Origin: Motiliproteus sp041586735 | GTDB lineage: Bacteria > Pseudomonadota > Gammaproteobacteria > Pseudomonadales > Balneatricaceae | Assembly: GCA_041586735.1 (NCBI GenBank) | Contig: JBFGZQ010000003.1 | Location: 167,932 to 231,931, forward strand | DNA length: 64,000 nt | Direction of reading: 5' to 3' | Part shown: one piece after another, positions 1 through 8,679 of the stretch | How positions within the stretch are numbered: position 1 is the stretch's first letter | How the letters are laid out: each line of letters opens with the position of its first letter | The notes under the pieces: model-generated | Database searches by the model: none | What the model saw: only the letters and a program-made list of their open reading frames with translations | What the model was told of the DNA's origin: nothing | Made by a program: the position numbers and the translations under genes

Positions 1-149
1 TGATCGACATAGGCATCGCCGGTCACGAGCACCACATCACAGAGATCCCAGCCCAGCTGATCCATCTCCGCCCGCGTCATCGGTAGCACCGGCGCAGGTT
101 TCAGTGACGGGTAGCAGGGCGTGGCTAACAACGGCAGCATAGTATTCAT
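1..149 (-). CDS. ygiQ: YgiQ family radical SAM protein, N-terminal end only
   Basis: The frame runs off the left edge, so only about 49 codons are visible. They begin MNTMLPLLATP and carry the stretches MTRAEMDQLGWD and VTGDAYVD, which match the start of the YgiQ (UPF0313) radical SAM family. The radical SAM cysteines lie outside the window. The ATG at 149 is the first in frame; a second at 140 is possible. The gene reads away from the ATPase gene at 411, so the interval 150-410 is a divergent promoter region. I see no clear operator there. The exact substrate of YgiQ is not established. Confidence 0.85.
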   Translation of the reverse strand, partial: MNTMLPLLATPCYPSLKPAPVLPMTRAEMDQLGWDLCDVVLVTGDAYVD

Positions 150-410
150 AGAGGCGACAGGTCGGAGAGAACGGCTGGTTATTATATCAGCATATCTACG
201 CCAAAACATTATCCGACTTAAACAGTTGGTTATAAGCCGGTTTACAAGCACCAACCCTTTCTAGCTATTTACCTATAGGGCTATGCCGAAGATCCACGCC
301 GGACACAGATACCTAGGATCTCCCCTGCTACCCCTATTTACCCCCTGCTCGCGCAGCTGTCAATTTGTGGCTAGGCTTACTGCCAGGTACAGTGCGATAA
401 GGGACTCGAC

Positions 411-2156
411 ATGCATCGTCTCAGAGCGCGGCTGCAAGCGATCGACGGCCAGAGCTACAGGGCCTACAAGTCGCTGCAGGGGCGCTACCTCTTTGATAAT
501 TTTGAACTCTGGATAGACCATGTGCAGGGGGATCCATTCGCCGCCCCCTCACGAATTCGATTATTTGTGCCCGCAGCCACGGCCGCTCTGCCGGCAGCGA
601 GCTACGCCGATCCGATCTGCCGCCTGGCACTGGAGGATTTTCTATGCCGCAGCCTGGCGCAATCGATTCAACGTCATGTCAAAGGCACTCGCGGTAGTGG
701 CCACAGCGGCGAGATCGGTATCGCGGCCTGTGGTCAGCAGATGCTGCAACGCGACGCGCTGATCGTTGACAACGGCGCTATCGAGGCACGCTTGGGGCTG
801 GCCCTACCGGCGTCTGGACGCCGCATACTGACCACCGAAGCGCTGATCATGCTGTTCGAGGAGTTACCCCGCGTGGTGCAACAGGGGCTCCTGTATGCCC
901 AGATGGACGCCAAGGCCCTGCAGCATCATCTCGATTGCGCTCTGGACCAGGCGTTTCTCAGAGCCTATCTGCAGCAGCAAAAACTGGTGGCCTTTGTCGG
1001 CGATGGGGCCATACTACCTCGCCACAGCGGCATCGATGACCGTCCTCTATGTCAGAACGCGGTGCCCTTTCACGCACCGCCACACTTGGCACTGGAGCCG
1101 CGGCTACCACGCGCCGGGAAGATCCGTGGCATGGGTATCCCTAGAGGGATAACCCTGATTGTCGGCGGCGGCTTTAACGGCAAATCGACCCTGCTACAGG
1201 CACTGGAACGCGGTGTTTATGATCATATCCCCGGCGATGGCCGAGAACGGGTGCTCTGCGACGCCAGCGCGGTCAAGATTCGCTCCGAGGATGGCCGCAG
1301 CATCCATCGGGTCGATATCAGCGGCTTTATCAACCACCTGCCGCTGGGAAAAGATACCCGGCAGTTCTGCACCGACAACGCCAGCGGCAGCACCTCGCAG
1401 GCGGCCAATATCATCGAGGCCCTGTGTTGTGATGCCCAGTGTTTGCTGATCGACGAAGACACCTCGGCCAGTAACTTTATGATCCGTGACCGGCGGATGC
1501 AGCGCTTAGTCTCCCCCGAACAGGAACCGATCACGCCGCTGATCTCACGCATTCAGGAGCTTTACCAGCAACAGGGCGTCTCGACGATTCTGGTCAGCGG
1601 CGGCTCCAGCGCCTATTTTGAAGTCGCCGACCGGGTGATCCTGATGGATCAATACCAGCCCCAGGATGTCAGCGTCCAGACTAAAGCGCTGGTCAGCGCT
1701 GCCCCCGAGCCCCCTTTAGCAGCGAGTGCGGCGGCTAGCCTCGCGCGCTGTCGGCAACAGACCGTAGCCAAGCGTGTTGAGGGATCGGCGCTGCGACTGG
1801 GCCTCAGACCTAAAATCCAGGCCTTTGATTGTCAACAGCTGCGCTTAGGGGACACTCGTATCGACCTGGGGCGGGTCGAGCAGCTACTGGAACCGGGACA
1901 GCTACGCGCCATCGGCTGGCTTATCTACCAATGGAGCCGCACTGACACCCGCGATCTCAGCCTTTTAGAGGCGTTGCAGCGGGCGCTGCTAAGGCTTGAT
2001 GCTCAGGGACTGGATCGGCTATCGCCCTACTACCCCGAACCTCACGGCGGCCTGGTACGCCCGCGGTTGTATGAACTGTTCGCGGCACTCAATAGGCTCC
2101 GCGAGTTAAGCCAGCCCGAGCATTACCCGCCTGGCCATGAAAACAGCGGCCCTTAG
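411..2156 (+). CDS. Predicted ATPase of the ABC class (PF09818-type)
   Basis: A 581-residue protein of the family annotated as 'predicted ATPase of the ABC class'. It has a P-loop GGGFNGKST at about residues 252-260, a serine-rich signature-like stretch NASGSTSQAANI near 323, and a Walker B LLIDEDTSA near 345-353. The N-terminal 240 residues form the family-specific domain. No transmembrane segments are seen, so it is probably cytosolic and not a transporter subunit. AAGGGA lies 6 nt before the ATG, supporting this start. It stands alone between ygiQ and a convergent gene. The biological role of the family is unknown to me; an RNA- or nucleotide-related role is only a guess. Confidence 0.85.
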   Translation: MHRLRARLQAIDGQSYRAYKSLQGRYLFDNFELWIDHVQGDPFAAPSRIRLFVPAATAALPAASYADPICRLALEDFLCRSLAQSIQRHVKGTRGSGHSGEIGIAACGQQMLQRDALIVDNGAIEARLGLALPASGRRILTTEALIMLFEELPRVVQQGLLYAQMDAKALQHHLDCALDQAFLRAYLQQQKLVAFVGDGAILPRHSGIDDRPLCQNAVPFHAPPHLALEPRLPRAGKIRGMGIPRGITLIVGGGFNGKSTLLQALERGVYDHIPGDGRERVLCDASAVKIRSEDGRSIHRVDISGFINHLPLGKDTRQFCTDNASGSTSQAANIIEALCCDAQCLLIDEDTSASNFMIRDRRMQRLVSPEQEPITPLISRIQELYQQQGVSTILVSGGSSAYFEVADRVILMDQYQPQDVSVQTKALVSAAPEPPLAASAAASLARCRQQTVAKRVEGSALRLGLRPKIQAFDCQQLRLGDTRIDLGRVEQLLEPGQLRAIGWLIYQWSRTDTRDLSLLEALQRALLRLDAQGLDRLSPYYPEPHGGLVRPRLYELFAALNRLRELSQPEHYPPGHENSGP

Positions 2157-2183
2157 TCGCTACGCCACCGAGCGCTACTAGCG

Positions 2184-3488
2184 CTACCTCAGACCCTCTA
2201 ATTGACGCTCCAGCCGCCCGCGGATCAGCTGCAGGTGCAGACGCAGATTGTACTGGTTATCAGCGTAGGATTTGGGTACCGCCACCTGCATCACCTCGCG
2301 TTCAACCTCGGCCAGCTCCAGCAACAGCGCCTCGATCTCCACCCTGCTGCCGGCATTATTGGTTCTGGAATCCAGATCACGAAGCTGCTCGTACCAGCTG
2401 TAGATCCGCGAGCGAATCCGCCAGCGATAGGTCGGTGGCAGAATTTTCATTAACGGAATCATCAAGGTGACAATCGGGATCAGCATCACCACTAAACGGT
2501 CGATCAGATTGGCAGCCCAGAACGGCAGGTAACGCTGCAAAAACGGCGGACCGGAACGGTAGTAACGCTCAGCCTCTTCGCTGAGTTCAAAATCGACAAA
2601 ATGCGGCGACGGAAACTCCCCGGCCCGCTCAAACAGCCCCCTCTGGCCATGCACTTTTCTGGCGGCTTGCAACAGCAGCACACTCAGGGCCGGATGAAAG
2701 TCATCACCCACCACCAGGGTCGCGGTCGGCGCCAGCAGTTGAATCGGTTTATCCGGAATATTGCTGGCCAGATCCACCACCCCTTCTGGCAGGGTTACAC
2801 TCGACAGATAACTGTGCCTGCTCTGATAGGCACTGGCCCGGGAAAAACTCAGCAGACTCAGCGCAGGGTTGGTGATCAACTGCTGCACGAGATCGGCGGT
2901 AGGGCTGGTGATCAGGAAGAGCACATCCAAGGAGCCTTCGGCCAGTGCTCGCGCGGCGTCTTGACTCGCTAGCGCCAGCAGCTCGGCATTATCCGAGCTG
3001 ATACCATTATCCTGCAACAACTGCAGCGCCACCGGACGGGTGCCGCTGCCTTCACCGCCAATAGCGATCCGCAAACCCGCAAGGTCGGTCAGATAGGTCA
3101 CGCTGAGTGATTTGCGGTAAAACACCCACAGCGGTTCAAAATAGAGACTGCCCAGCGAGCGAAAACGGCCACCCTCGGTGTGGGTGATGCCCCCTTGCAC
3201 CAGAGCGACATCCACCTGCTGATCCGCCAGTCGCTGCAGGTTCTCAACCGAGCCGGCCGAGCTCAGCACCTGCAGCTCAACCCTCTGCTTGGCCAACTGG
3301 GCTGCGTATTCTTGGCCAAATCTATAGTAGGCATTATGCGGCGCACCGGTTGAGATACGCAATTGGGTCGGCGGGGCGGGTTCAACAAACTGATACGCCA
3401 GGATAAAGCCCAGCAGCAATAGCATCGTTCCCGAGCCATACAGCAGATAGCTGTCATTTTTTGAGTCTGACAAAAGCGGCTTATTCAT
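2184..3488 (-). CDS. Membrane-anchored TAXI-family solute receptor
   Basis: About 434 residues. An N-terminal membrane anchor (LYGSGTMLLLLGFILAYQF) is followed by a TAXI-type periplasmic binding domain with the typical start RISTGAPHNAYYRFG and QVDVALVQGG. A second hydrophobic segment (LVVMLIPIVTLMIPLMKI) and a charged C-terminal tail come after it. TAXI proteins normally deliver ligand to TRAP transporters, but no TRAP permease gene is nearby, so this copy may be a sensor or serve a distant permease. The ATG at 3488 (MNKPLL) is preferred over an upstream in-frame GTG at 3542, whose extra residues (MVCWRRPLYSS) are not signal-like. It converges with the ATPase gene. Confidence 0.8.
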   Translation of the reverse strand: MNKPLLSDSKNDSYLLYGSGTMLLLLGFILAYQFVEPAPPTQLRISTGAPHNAYYRFGQEYAAQLAKQRVELQVLSSAGSVENLQRLADQQVDVALVQGGITHTEGGRFRSLGSLYFEPLWVFYRKSLSVTYLTDLAGLRIAIGGEGSGTRPVALQLLQDNGISSDNAELLALASQDAARALAEGSLDVLFLITSPTADLVQQLITNPALSLLSFSRASAYQSRHSYLSSVTLPEGVVDLASNIPDKPIQLLAPTATLVVGDDFHPALSVLLLQAARKVHGQRGLFERAGEFPSPHFVDFELSEEAERYYRSGPPFLQRYLPFWAANLIDRLVVMLIPIVTLMIPLMKILPPTYRWRIRSRIYSWYEQLRDLDSRTNNAGSRVEIEALLLELAEVEREVMQVAVPKSYADNQYNLRLHLQLIRGRLERQLEGLR

Positions 3489-3573
3489 CAAATATCCATC
3501 TAGACGTATTGACGAGTATAAGGGTCGCCGCCAACAAACCACCCGTTTGAACCTTAGCGTCCACCCTCATTGA

Positions 3574-4389
3574 TCAACTAAACTTTAGCCGCCCCACCAA
3601 CTTATGCAGCGGAATATTCAGCTGGCGGCCAATTTTTTTAGCGCTCGGCTGCAAGCGTCGAGGATTGTCTTGCGGTATCCCCCCTTTAAAGGCAAAGGCG
3701 ATTAAATTACCATCCTCGACCAGACAGCTCATGCAGTGCGCGCCAAATTGATCCCGCAAGCGCTGCATCGCCCGTGGATGCAAGCCACGCCCCTCCTCCC
3801 ATAGATTGAGCACCAACACCCCACCCTGATTCAGGTTACGGTAGCAATTTTTAAGAAACTCTAGGTTAAGTTGCGCTTCGATCATCCCGTCATCATTATA
3901 GATATCGGCGAAAATCAGATCGCTACGCACCGATGTTTGCGCCATATAGGTGCTGGCATCTTCCAGGTGCAACGACAGCTGAGGCGTTATCTGCAGCTCA
4001 AACCATTGCTGTGCGACCTCGGCAACCAAGGGTCTTAGCTCGACCACGCTCAAGGGTAATTGCGGATCATAGGCTTGCAGGCATTGCACCAGACTACCGG
4101 CACCCAGCCCCAGCAGCGTCACTCGACTGGGTTGCGGATGGTATAACAGCGCCAGCATCATCGCCTGGGTATACTCATACACCAGGGTTTGCGGATTCAA
4201 CAGATCAATGCAGCTTTGTTGCGCAGCCGTACCGAAGGCCATATAGCGGCGCAGGCCGTCCTCGTACACCCGAACAGGGCCCCAGGCATCGTGACCACGA
4301 TAGATTTCAATTCCGGGAACGCTCAAACAACACCCCTTTAGCCAAGAAATACAGAGAAAGGGGCGCATTGTACTCGTTGTCGGCAACAT
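3574..4389 (-). CDS. Spermidine synthase-like methyltransferase-fold protein
   Basis: 271 residues if the first ATG is used. The core is a Rossmann fold related to spermidine synthase: YEYTQAMMLALLYHP, the nucleotide-binding loop TLLGLGAGS near residue 91-99, the acidic strand SVVELRPLV and FADIYNDDG. The classical GGGDG loop is replaced by GLGAGS, and no speD is nearby, so true aminopropyl transfer is uncertain. It may be one of the many spermidine-synthase-like proteins of unknown substrate. The first 21 residues look non-conserved. A TTG at 4326 (LSVPGIEIY) with AGGGG seven bases upstream is a credible alternative start. Confidence 0.7.
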   Translation of the reverse strand: MLPTTSTMRPFLCISWLKGCCLSVPGIEIYRGHDAWGPVRVYEDGLRRYMAFGTAAQQSCIDLLNPQTLVYEYTQAMMLALLYHPQPSRVTLLGLGAGSLVQCLQAYDPQLPLSVVELRPLVAEVAQQWFELQITPQLSLHLEDASTYMAQTSVRSDLIFADIYNDDGMIEAQLNLEFLKNCYRNLNQGGVLVLNLWEEGRGLHPRAMQRLRDQFGAHCMSCLVEDGNLIAFAFKGGIPQDNPRRLQPSAKKIGRQLNIPLHKLVGRLKFS

Positions 4390-4501
4390 ATAGGCATTGT
4401 TGCTCGAAGCGTTTGACCGGTAGGCGGCGTTAGCTTTAGCAGCTAGTCATTTGAAAGAAGTAATACCGCAACCTGCTCGAGCATGGCTGCTCTTTGCGGT
4501 G

Positions 4502-4849
4502 CTAATCCAGATCGGCAACCACCGTAGAAGAGGGCGGTTCCTGCAGCCATAGCAGAACCTCTTCGCTGCTGCGAAACCTAGGTGATCCGCTCCAGGTTGA
4601 CGACATCAGATTAGCAAGCTCCAACAGCAGCTGGTGATAATGATTTGAAAACAGACGATGACTCAGTCGAGACGTGAACCAGCGCAGTACCATTTTGCGC
4701 TCTTTATCCTGATTATGATTAGCATGTTGTTTTAAATCATCGAGTAATTTCTCCAAACGGCGTCGATCATCTGCCGAGACATCCGCACTCATCGTTACGA
4801 GCTGCAGATCCAGCCAGACATCCGACAATGGCTTCAACTCCTTACTCAT
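4502..4849 (-). CDS. Hypothetical protein, 115 aa
   Basis: I do not recognise this protein. It starts MSKELKPLSDVWLDLQ and is mostly helical by composition, with a charged centre (DDRRRLEKLLDDLKQ), a basic stretch (VLRWFTSRLSHRLF) and an acidic end. No signal peptide or membrane segment is seen. The start at 4849 is chosen because GGAGG sits 6 nt upstream; the frame continues open to an upstream ATG at 4945, but without a ribosome site. It is a single gene with about 590 non-coding bases upstream. Confidence 0.6.
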   Translation of the reverse strand: MSKELKPLSDVWLDLQLVTMSADVSADDRRRLEKLLDDLKQHANHNQDKERKMVLRWFTSRLSHRLFSNHYHQLLLELANLMSSTWSGSPRFRSSEEVLLWLQEPPSSTVVADLD

Positions 4850-5436
4850 CACTACCTCCAGGCGGAATGAACCTCCAGGCAGACCGCAAAAATCAGCGAC
4901 AAAATCACTAGCCACTGTTTTTGAATAATGGATTGACCCAAACAATCCATTCCCAAATCCAGCGTATGCAGTTCAACTCTTTCATTAGCGTACAGCTATA
5001 TAATAGCCCAGGATGCAGGGTACCTACTGTACAGCTGTGCACTCTTTCTCCGGCCGCTAAAATCCCGCGCTCGGATTACGAGCTCAAAGCAATCAGCCGA
5101 ACTACACAACCTGCAAAGGCTAACACCGCCTTATCAATATTCGTCCCAACACCTCTATTTAGAAACAGCCAGCATTAGCACATACTGCATAATAATTTAC
5201 TAATATAAAGATACTCTTGCAACACCCTATTAACCGCTACACTACTGACGAATAGCACTACGAGAGCTTTGCACGATTGTTCTTTTGCCCTCTGGTGGCG
5301 TTAAAAACGTACTCAATCGGTCATTTATAAGTATAAACTCCCTCATTCCGTGCGTTTTTTCCTTGCCAGCAAACAAAATTCCGGCTCGTGCAAAGGTCTC
5401 TCTACATTTAAACCCATCTAAATATATACTGAATTT
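4850..5436. other. Long non-coding interval before the patatin gene
   Basis: No convincing gene lies in these 587 bases; the short open frames here lack family resemblance and ribosome sites. Two things can be pointed to. TGGATTG/CAATCCA is a 7-bp inverted repeat at 4929-4935 and 4943-4949, about 80 bases before the 115-aa gene, and could be an operator. A TATAAT hexamer sits at 4999-5004 without a good -35. The interval is AT-richer than its flanks. Confidence 0.4.
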
Positions 5437-6699
5437 ATGCGAGAGACCCTTGATGTACTCTTCCGCCGCCAACCGGCAGCCAATCTGACCGAACCCCAGG
5501 TTCAAGTCAAACGGGCACTAATTCTATCAGGCGGAGGTGCGCGAGCGGCCTATCAGATAGGCGTGTTAAAGGCGGTTGCTGAGATTCTGCCCGCTAATCA
5601 CCCCAACCCTTTCCCTATCATCTGCGGGACATCCGCAGGCGCTATTAACGCCTTAACGCTTGCCTGCCATACCGGCAATTTCAGAGAAGCCGTCTCTGAT
5701 CTCGAAGCGATATGGCATCAATTAACACCCGAGCATGTCTATCGAGCCGATACCTGGTCTCTGGTAAAGGGCGGAGGACGACTACTAACATCGCTATTTA
5801 ATCAAGGTGTGGGCCTCAAACGCCCTGTAGCATTACTGGACAACTCTCCGTTAAGAAAACTCCTCGAGCGAACGATAGCTTTTGGTGAGATAGAAGCGGC
5901 TATCCAAGCGGGGAATCTCGAAGCGGTATGCGTGACGGCAATGGGATACAGCAGCGGTCAATCCGTCAGTTTTTTCCAGGCCGCCGCGCACCTGAAACCC
6001 TGGCAGCGTCACAACCGAATTGGCAGCAACTGCATATTAGATATCAATCACCTGATGGCATCCTCCGCCATACCCACGGTCTTTCCTACCGTGCCCATCA
6101 ACAGAGAGTATTTTGGCGATGGCGCGCTGCGACAACTAGCGCCAATCAGCCCCGCCCTCCACCTAGGAGCCGAGCGCGTATTCGTTATTGGTGTGAGTAG
6201 TAATCGCAACCCCGTGCACTGGGTCAAGCGCCGTCGTACTCGTCACTCGCCCTCGTTAGCACAGATTATGGGCCACCTGCTAAACAGTGCTTTTATTGAC
6301 TCGCTGGAAGGCGATATTGAGCACCTCGATAGAATCAATACATTGCTAAAGCTAATCCCTGAATCGCAGCGAGCCGAAGCGGGACTGCCACTCAGACCCG
6401 TAGACAGTCTGGTGATATCACCCACAGAAGAGCTCGACAAAATTGCCGGTCGCAATGTCCGCTATCTGCCTCGAACGCTACGGTTTCTGATGCGCACGGT
6501 AGGCGCTACCGCCAGTGGCGGTGGCGCGACAGCTGCCAGCTATCTGCTTTTTGCCCCCTCATTCTGTCGAACACTGATAGATCTGGGCTACAAAGACGCA
6601 ATGTGGGAAAGAGCGGGGATCGATGCATTTTTTCAGCTAGCCCCTGGAGAACGCCCGACTCAACAGACTAAAACCAACCACTCCATACCGGTTAGTTAA
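5437..6699 (+). CDS. Patatin-like phospholipase
   Basis: A 420-residue patatin-fold serine lipase with a Ser-Asp dyad. The oxyanion loop SGGGARAAYQ is at about residues 31-40, the nucleophile elbow CGTSAGAIN at 63-71 (Ser66), and the catalytic Asp in FGDGALRQ near 228. The C-terminal third is less conserved. No signal peptide is seen, so it is probably cytosolic or membrane-peripheral, acting on phospholipids or lysophospholipids. The first ATG is used; no strong ribosome site precedes it. It converges with the replication gene at 6884, and the 184 bases between them hold nothing I can identify. Confidence 0.85.
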   Translation: MRETLDVLFRRQPAANLTEPQVQVKRALILSGGGARAAYQIGVLKAVAEILPANHPNPFPIICGTSAGAINALTLACHTGNFREAVSDLEAIWHQLTPEHVYRADTWSLVKGGGRLLTSLFNQGVGLKRPVALLDNSPLRKLLERTIAFGEIEAAIQAGNLEAVCVTAMGYSSGQSVSFFQAAAHLKPWQRHNRIGSNCILDINHLMASSAIPTVFPTVPINREYFGDGALRQLAPISPALHLGAERVFVIGVSSNRNPVHWVKRRRTRHSPSLAQIMGHLLNSAFIDSLEGDIEHLDRINTLLKLIPESQRAEAGLPLRPVDSLVISPTEELDKIAGRNVRYLPRTLRFLMRTVGATASGGGATAASYLLFAPSFCRTLIDLGYKDAMWERAGIDAFFQLAPGERPTQQTKTNHSIPVS

Positions 6700-6883
6700 A
6701 CTGGCCGCCCTCTGATTGGAACCCGCAATGTGGATTATCGAATGGCCGTGTAATGACGGTTTTGAAGATCAGGTGCGCGGGTACGCCAACCAACGCCTTG
6801 AAGTCAAGCCAGGCTAACAGCCATTCAGAAATGGCCTGAAGAAAATCGCGCTGCTCTGCCGGCCATTTTATCTACAGCCCCCC

Positions 6884-7687
6884 TCAAACCGTCGATATAT
6901 CGTCCGGTAGCTCCAACACCAACCCCCACTGGGACAGCTTAGACTCTGCGTGTTGCTTGAGATGCGCACGGACCGAGCTACCCTTAGGCTTTTCCAGATA
7001 ATACAATAACGTCGCCGCCTGCTGCGGTGTAACCCCCTGGCTCTCCCCCCAGTGCTGCACAAATACAGCCAAGGTATTACTGGATTTATCGGGCAAACCC
7101 TGCGGCAAAGGTACCGCTAAATCTTCGCCATCTATCACCCGCCGACAGAACTGCCGATAATTAAACTCGAAGTCGACAAACACATCGCGCTTATCCTCGG
7201 TACGCAGTCGAAACCAGTCGGTCGCTCGACCGGCAAAGTAAACCGCCGGATGACTCCAATCGCGCTCCCGTGGATGATCGGCATGCAAACAGGCCTCCTG
7301 ATACGCCGATAGCGCCGATGGCAGACCGTAGTCTTGCAGATCTCTACGTAACAGCGCTAAAAACTCAGCGATGGTAGGCATCCACACAAACTGCTCTTTG
7401 CAACGGTCTACAGCCCAGACCAGTTCTTGCTCAGTATGCCCGCTAAGGCTCAGCGCCCATTCACGCTTGGCAACCCGAATTTCGTCCTCACTACTGAATA
7501 CACTCTTAAATTTATGACCATAAATAATCATAAATCGGGTAAAAATCATATTTACCAGACGGCCGGTTTCAGGGCTGATAGCCCCCTTAGAGGCTCTAGA
7601 TCCAGTCGATGTTGTTGATGTCCATGACTGAGCTGGTAATCCGCTCTCGTTTATCTTGCCGAGTACGTGCTTGATCTCTTTCACCAC
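6884..7687 (-). CDS. Lambda P-like replicative helicase loader protein
   Basis: The conserved core resembles phage lambda replication protein P. TGRLVNMIFTRFMIIYG is followed by SSEDEIRVAKREWALSL, a helix ending ELVWAVDRCKEQ, then FVWMPTIAEFLALLRRD and a W-containing C-terminal half (HPAVYFAGRATDWFRLR). Lambda P captures the DnaB helicase. No phage structural or integrase genes are near, so this looks like a chromosomal, possibly domesticated copy working with the upstream gene, which it overlaps by about 90 bases. The start is uncertain. A GTG pair at 7687/7684 has AGGGG 4-7 bases upstream and is preferred; an ATG at 7741 would lengthen the overlap, and an internal ATG lies at the LVNMIF position. 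Confidence 0.7.
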   Translation of the reverse strand: MVKEIKHVLGKINESGLPAQSWTSTTSTGSRASKGAISPETGRLVNMIFTRFMIIYGHKFKSVFSSEDEIRVAKREWALSLSGHTEQELVWAVDRCKEQFVWMPTIAEFLALLRRDLQDYGLPSALSAYQEACLHADHPRERDWSHPAVYFAGRATDWFRLRTEDKRDVFVDFEFNYRQFCRRVIDGEDLAVPLPQGLPDKSSNTLAVFVQHWGESQGVTPQQAATLLYYLEKPKGSSVRAHLKQHAESKLSQWGLVLELPDDISTV

Positions 7688-8528
7688 TGAACCCCTGTTG
7701 ATCTTTATTAGCCTGCTCTCGATACTGCTTCTTCTGGGCATCGACCCACTCGCGCATCACCCATTTCATAAAGGGCTGCTCCCAAGATTTTTTGCGCTGC
7801 CCCTGCCCCATGTAGTACGCCACAAACTGATCCGCACAAGCCAAAGAGAACGCTTCGGTAATACTTTTTTTCGCTAATAGCTGTAACGTATCCTGCTGCG
7901 GTTGCCAGTTAGGGGTGATCTCTTTGAGCTGCTGATGGTGCTGCTCCTGCCTTTCAAACAACAATTGCAGATCATCCTTAGGCTTAGCCCAGCCGGTGCT
8001 GCCGCCAAAGCTCGGTGCAGGGCCGCGAACCATCAAGCTCGGGCTCGCTGTCGGCTTAGGCGGACTGTGCTCAGAACACCAAGGCTGTGTCATAGCCGGG
8101 GGCAGCGGTGCGCTCTGAGCAGCACTAGGCAGATCACCCTTAGGCCGAGTCACGGCTACAGCCTGAGATTTGCGCAGCGATCCAGGCAAGGGTTCGGTCG
8201 ACTGACCCGCGTCAGCAACAACAGCTCCAGCCTCCACCTCAAGCACGATCACTCGAATACTGCCATTAGCCTGAAACTGAGCATCCAGCACCCCCTGATC
8301 GACCAAGCTATTGGTTAACTGGGCGAGTTTTTCCTCATCAAAAAAGGGCGTCAACGCCAGCCACTCCCGACGACGGAGAATAAACTGAACATTGTCCTGC
8401 GCATCCACGGCGCCATGATGAAGCGCATATTGATAATAGACAGATAACAGCAGCGCCTGTTCAGCACCAAAACGGCGCGCTAGCGAAGGGTAAAAAAGGA
8501 TGGGCTGTTCGGGAAAGAGTTGACTCAT
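7596..8528 (-). CDS. Lambda O/DnaT-like replication protein (winged-helix N-terminus, DnaT-like C-terminus)
   Basis: About 310 residues. The N-terminal 100 residues (SQLFPEQPILFYPSLARRFG, then RRREWLALTPFFDEEKLAQL) look like a winged-helix origin-binding domain of the lambda O/DnaT kind. A low-complexity Pro/Ser/Gln linker follows. The C-terminal segment PNWQPQQDTLQLLAKK through FVAYYMGQ and SWEQPFMKWVMREWV fits the DnaT ssDNA-binding domain pattern. Together with the downstream lambda P-like gene it would make a helicase-loading pair at a replication origin or restart site. The ATG at 8528 is chosen; an upstream TTG at 8564 would run through a strong hairpin. Confidence 0.65.
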   Translation of the reverse strand: MSQLFPEQPILFYPSLARRFGAEQALLLSVYYQYALHHGAVDAQDNVQFILRRREWLALTPFFDEEKLAQLTNSLVDQGVLDAQFQANGSIRVIVLEVEAGAVVADAGQSTEPLPGSLRKSQAVAVTRPKGDLPSAAQSAPLPPAMTQPWCSEHSPPKPTASPSLMVRGPAPSFGGSTGWAKPKDDLQLLFERQEQHHQQLKEITPNWQPQQDTLQLLAKKSITEAFSLACADQFVAYYMGQGQRKKSWEQPFMKWVMREWVDAQKKQYREQANKDQQGFSGERDQARTRQDKRERITSSVMDINNIDWI

Positions 8529-8543
8529 GGACCACACTGCCAG

Positions 8544-8585
8544 GACTGGCTGCTGACAACCCAAGTGTTTTGTCAGCAGCCAGTC
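8544..8585. promoter_or_regulatory. Perfect 16-bp inverted repeat in the leader of the lambda O/DnaT-like gene
   Basis: The arm GACTGGCTGCTGACAA (8544-8559) is followed by a 10-base loop and the exact reverse complement (8570-8585). It sits 16 bases upstream of the ATG at 8528. No U-run follows on either strand, so it is not an obvious terminator. It could be an RNA leader hairpin controlling translation, or a dyad binding site. Confidence 0.6.
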
Positions 8586-8610
8586 GCTTTAATAAAGCAG
8601 CGACAATAAC

Positions 8611-8650
8611 ATAAAACGGATTCGCGAAGGGGGTCCCGGATCCGTTTTAT
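8611..8650 (-). terminator. Putative terminator after the CBS-domain gene
   Basis: ATAAAACGGAT (8611-8621) and ATCCGTTTTAT (8640-8650) are perfect 11-bp arms with an 18-base loop. It lies 30 bases past the stop of the CBS gene, and the descending arm read on the minus strand ends in TTTTAT. An A/T-flanked stem of this kind could act on both strands. Confidence 0.55.
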
Positions 8651-8679
8651 TGAGTGCTCATTATGTACGAAAGGGGGTG

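Noticed and set aside
5242..5505. Minus-strand open frame of 87 codons overlapping the patatin start
   Set aside because: It overlaps a well-supported gene, has no ribosome site and no domain resemblance.
6700..6883. A minus-strand frame of about 58 codons (WPAEQRDFLQAISEWLLAW and onward) between patatin and the lambda P-like gene
   Set aside because: It looks protein-like but has no start codon after the preceding stop, no ribosome site and no family I recognise; plus-strand frames are open too.
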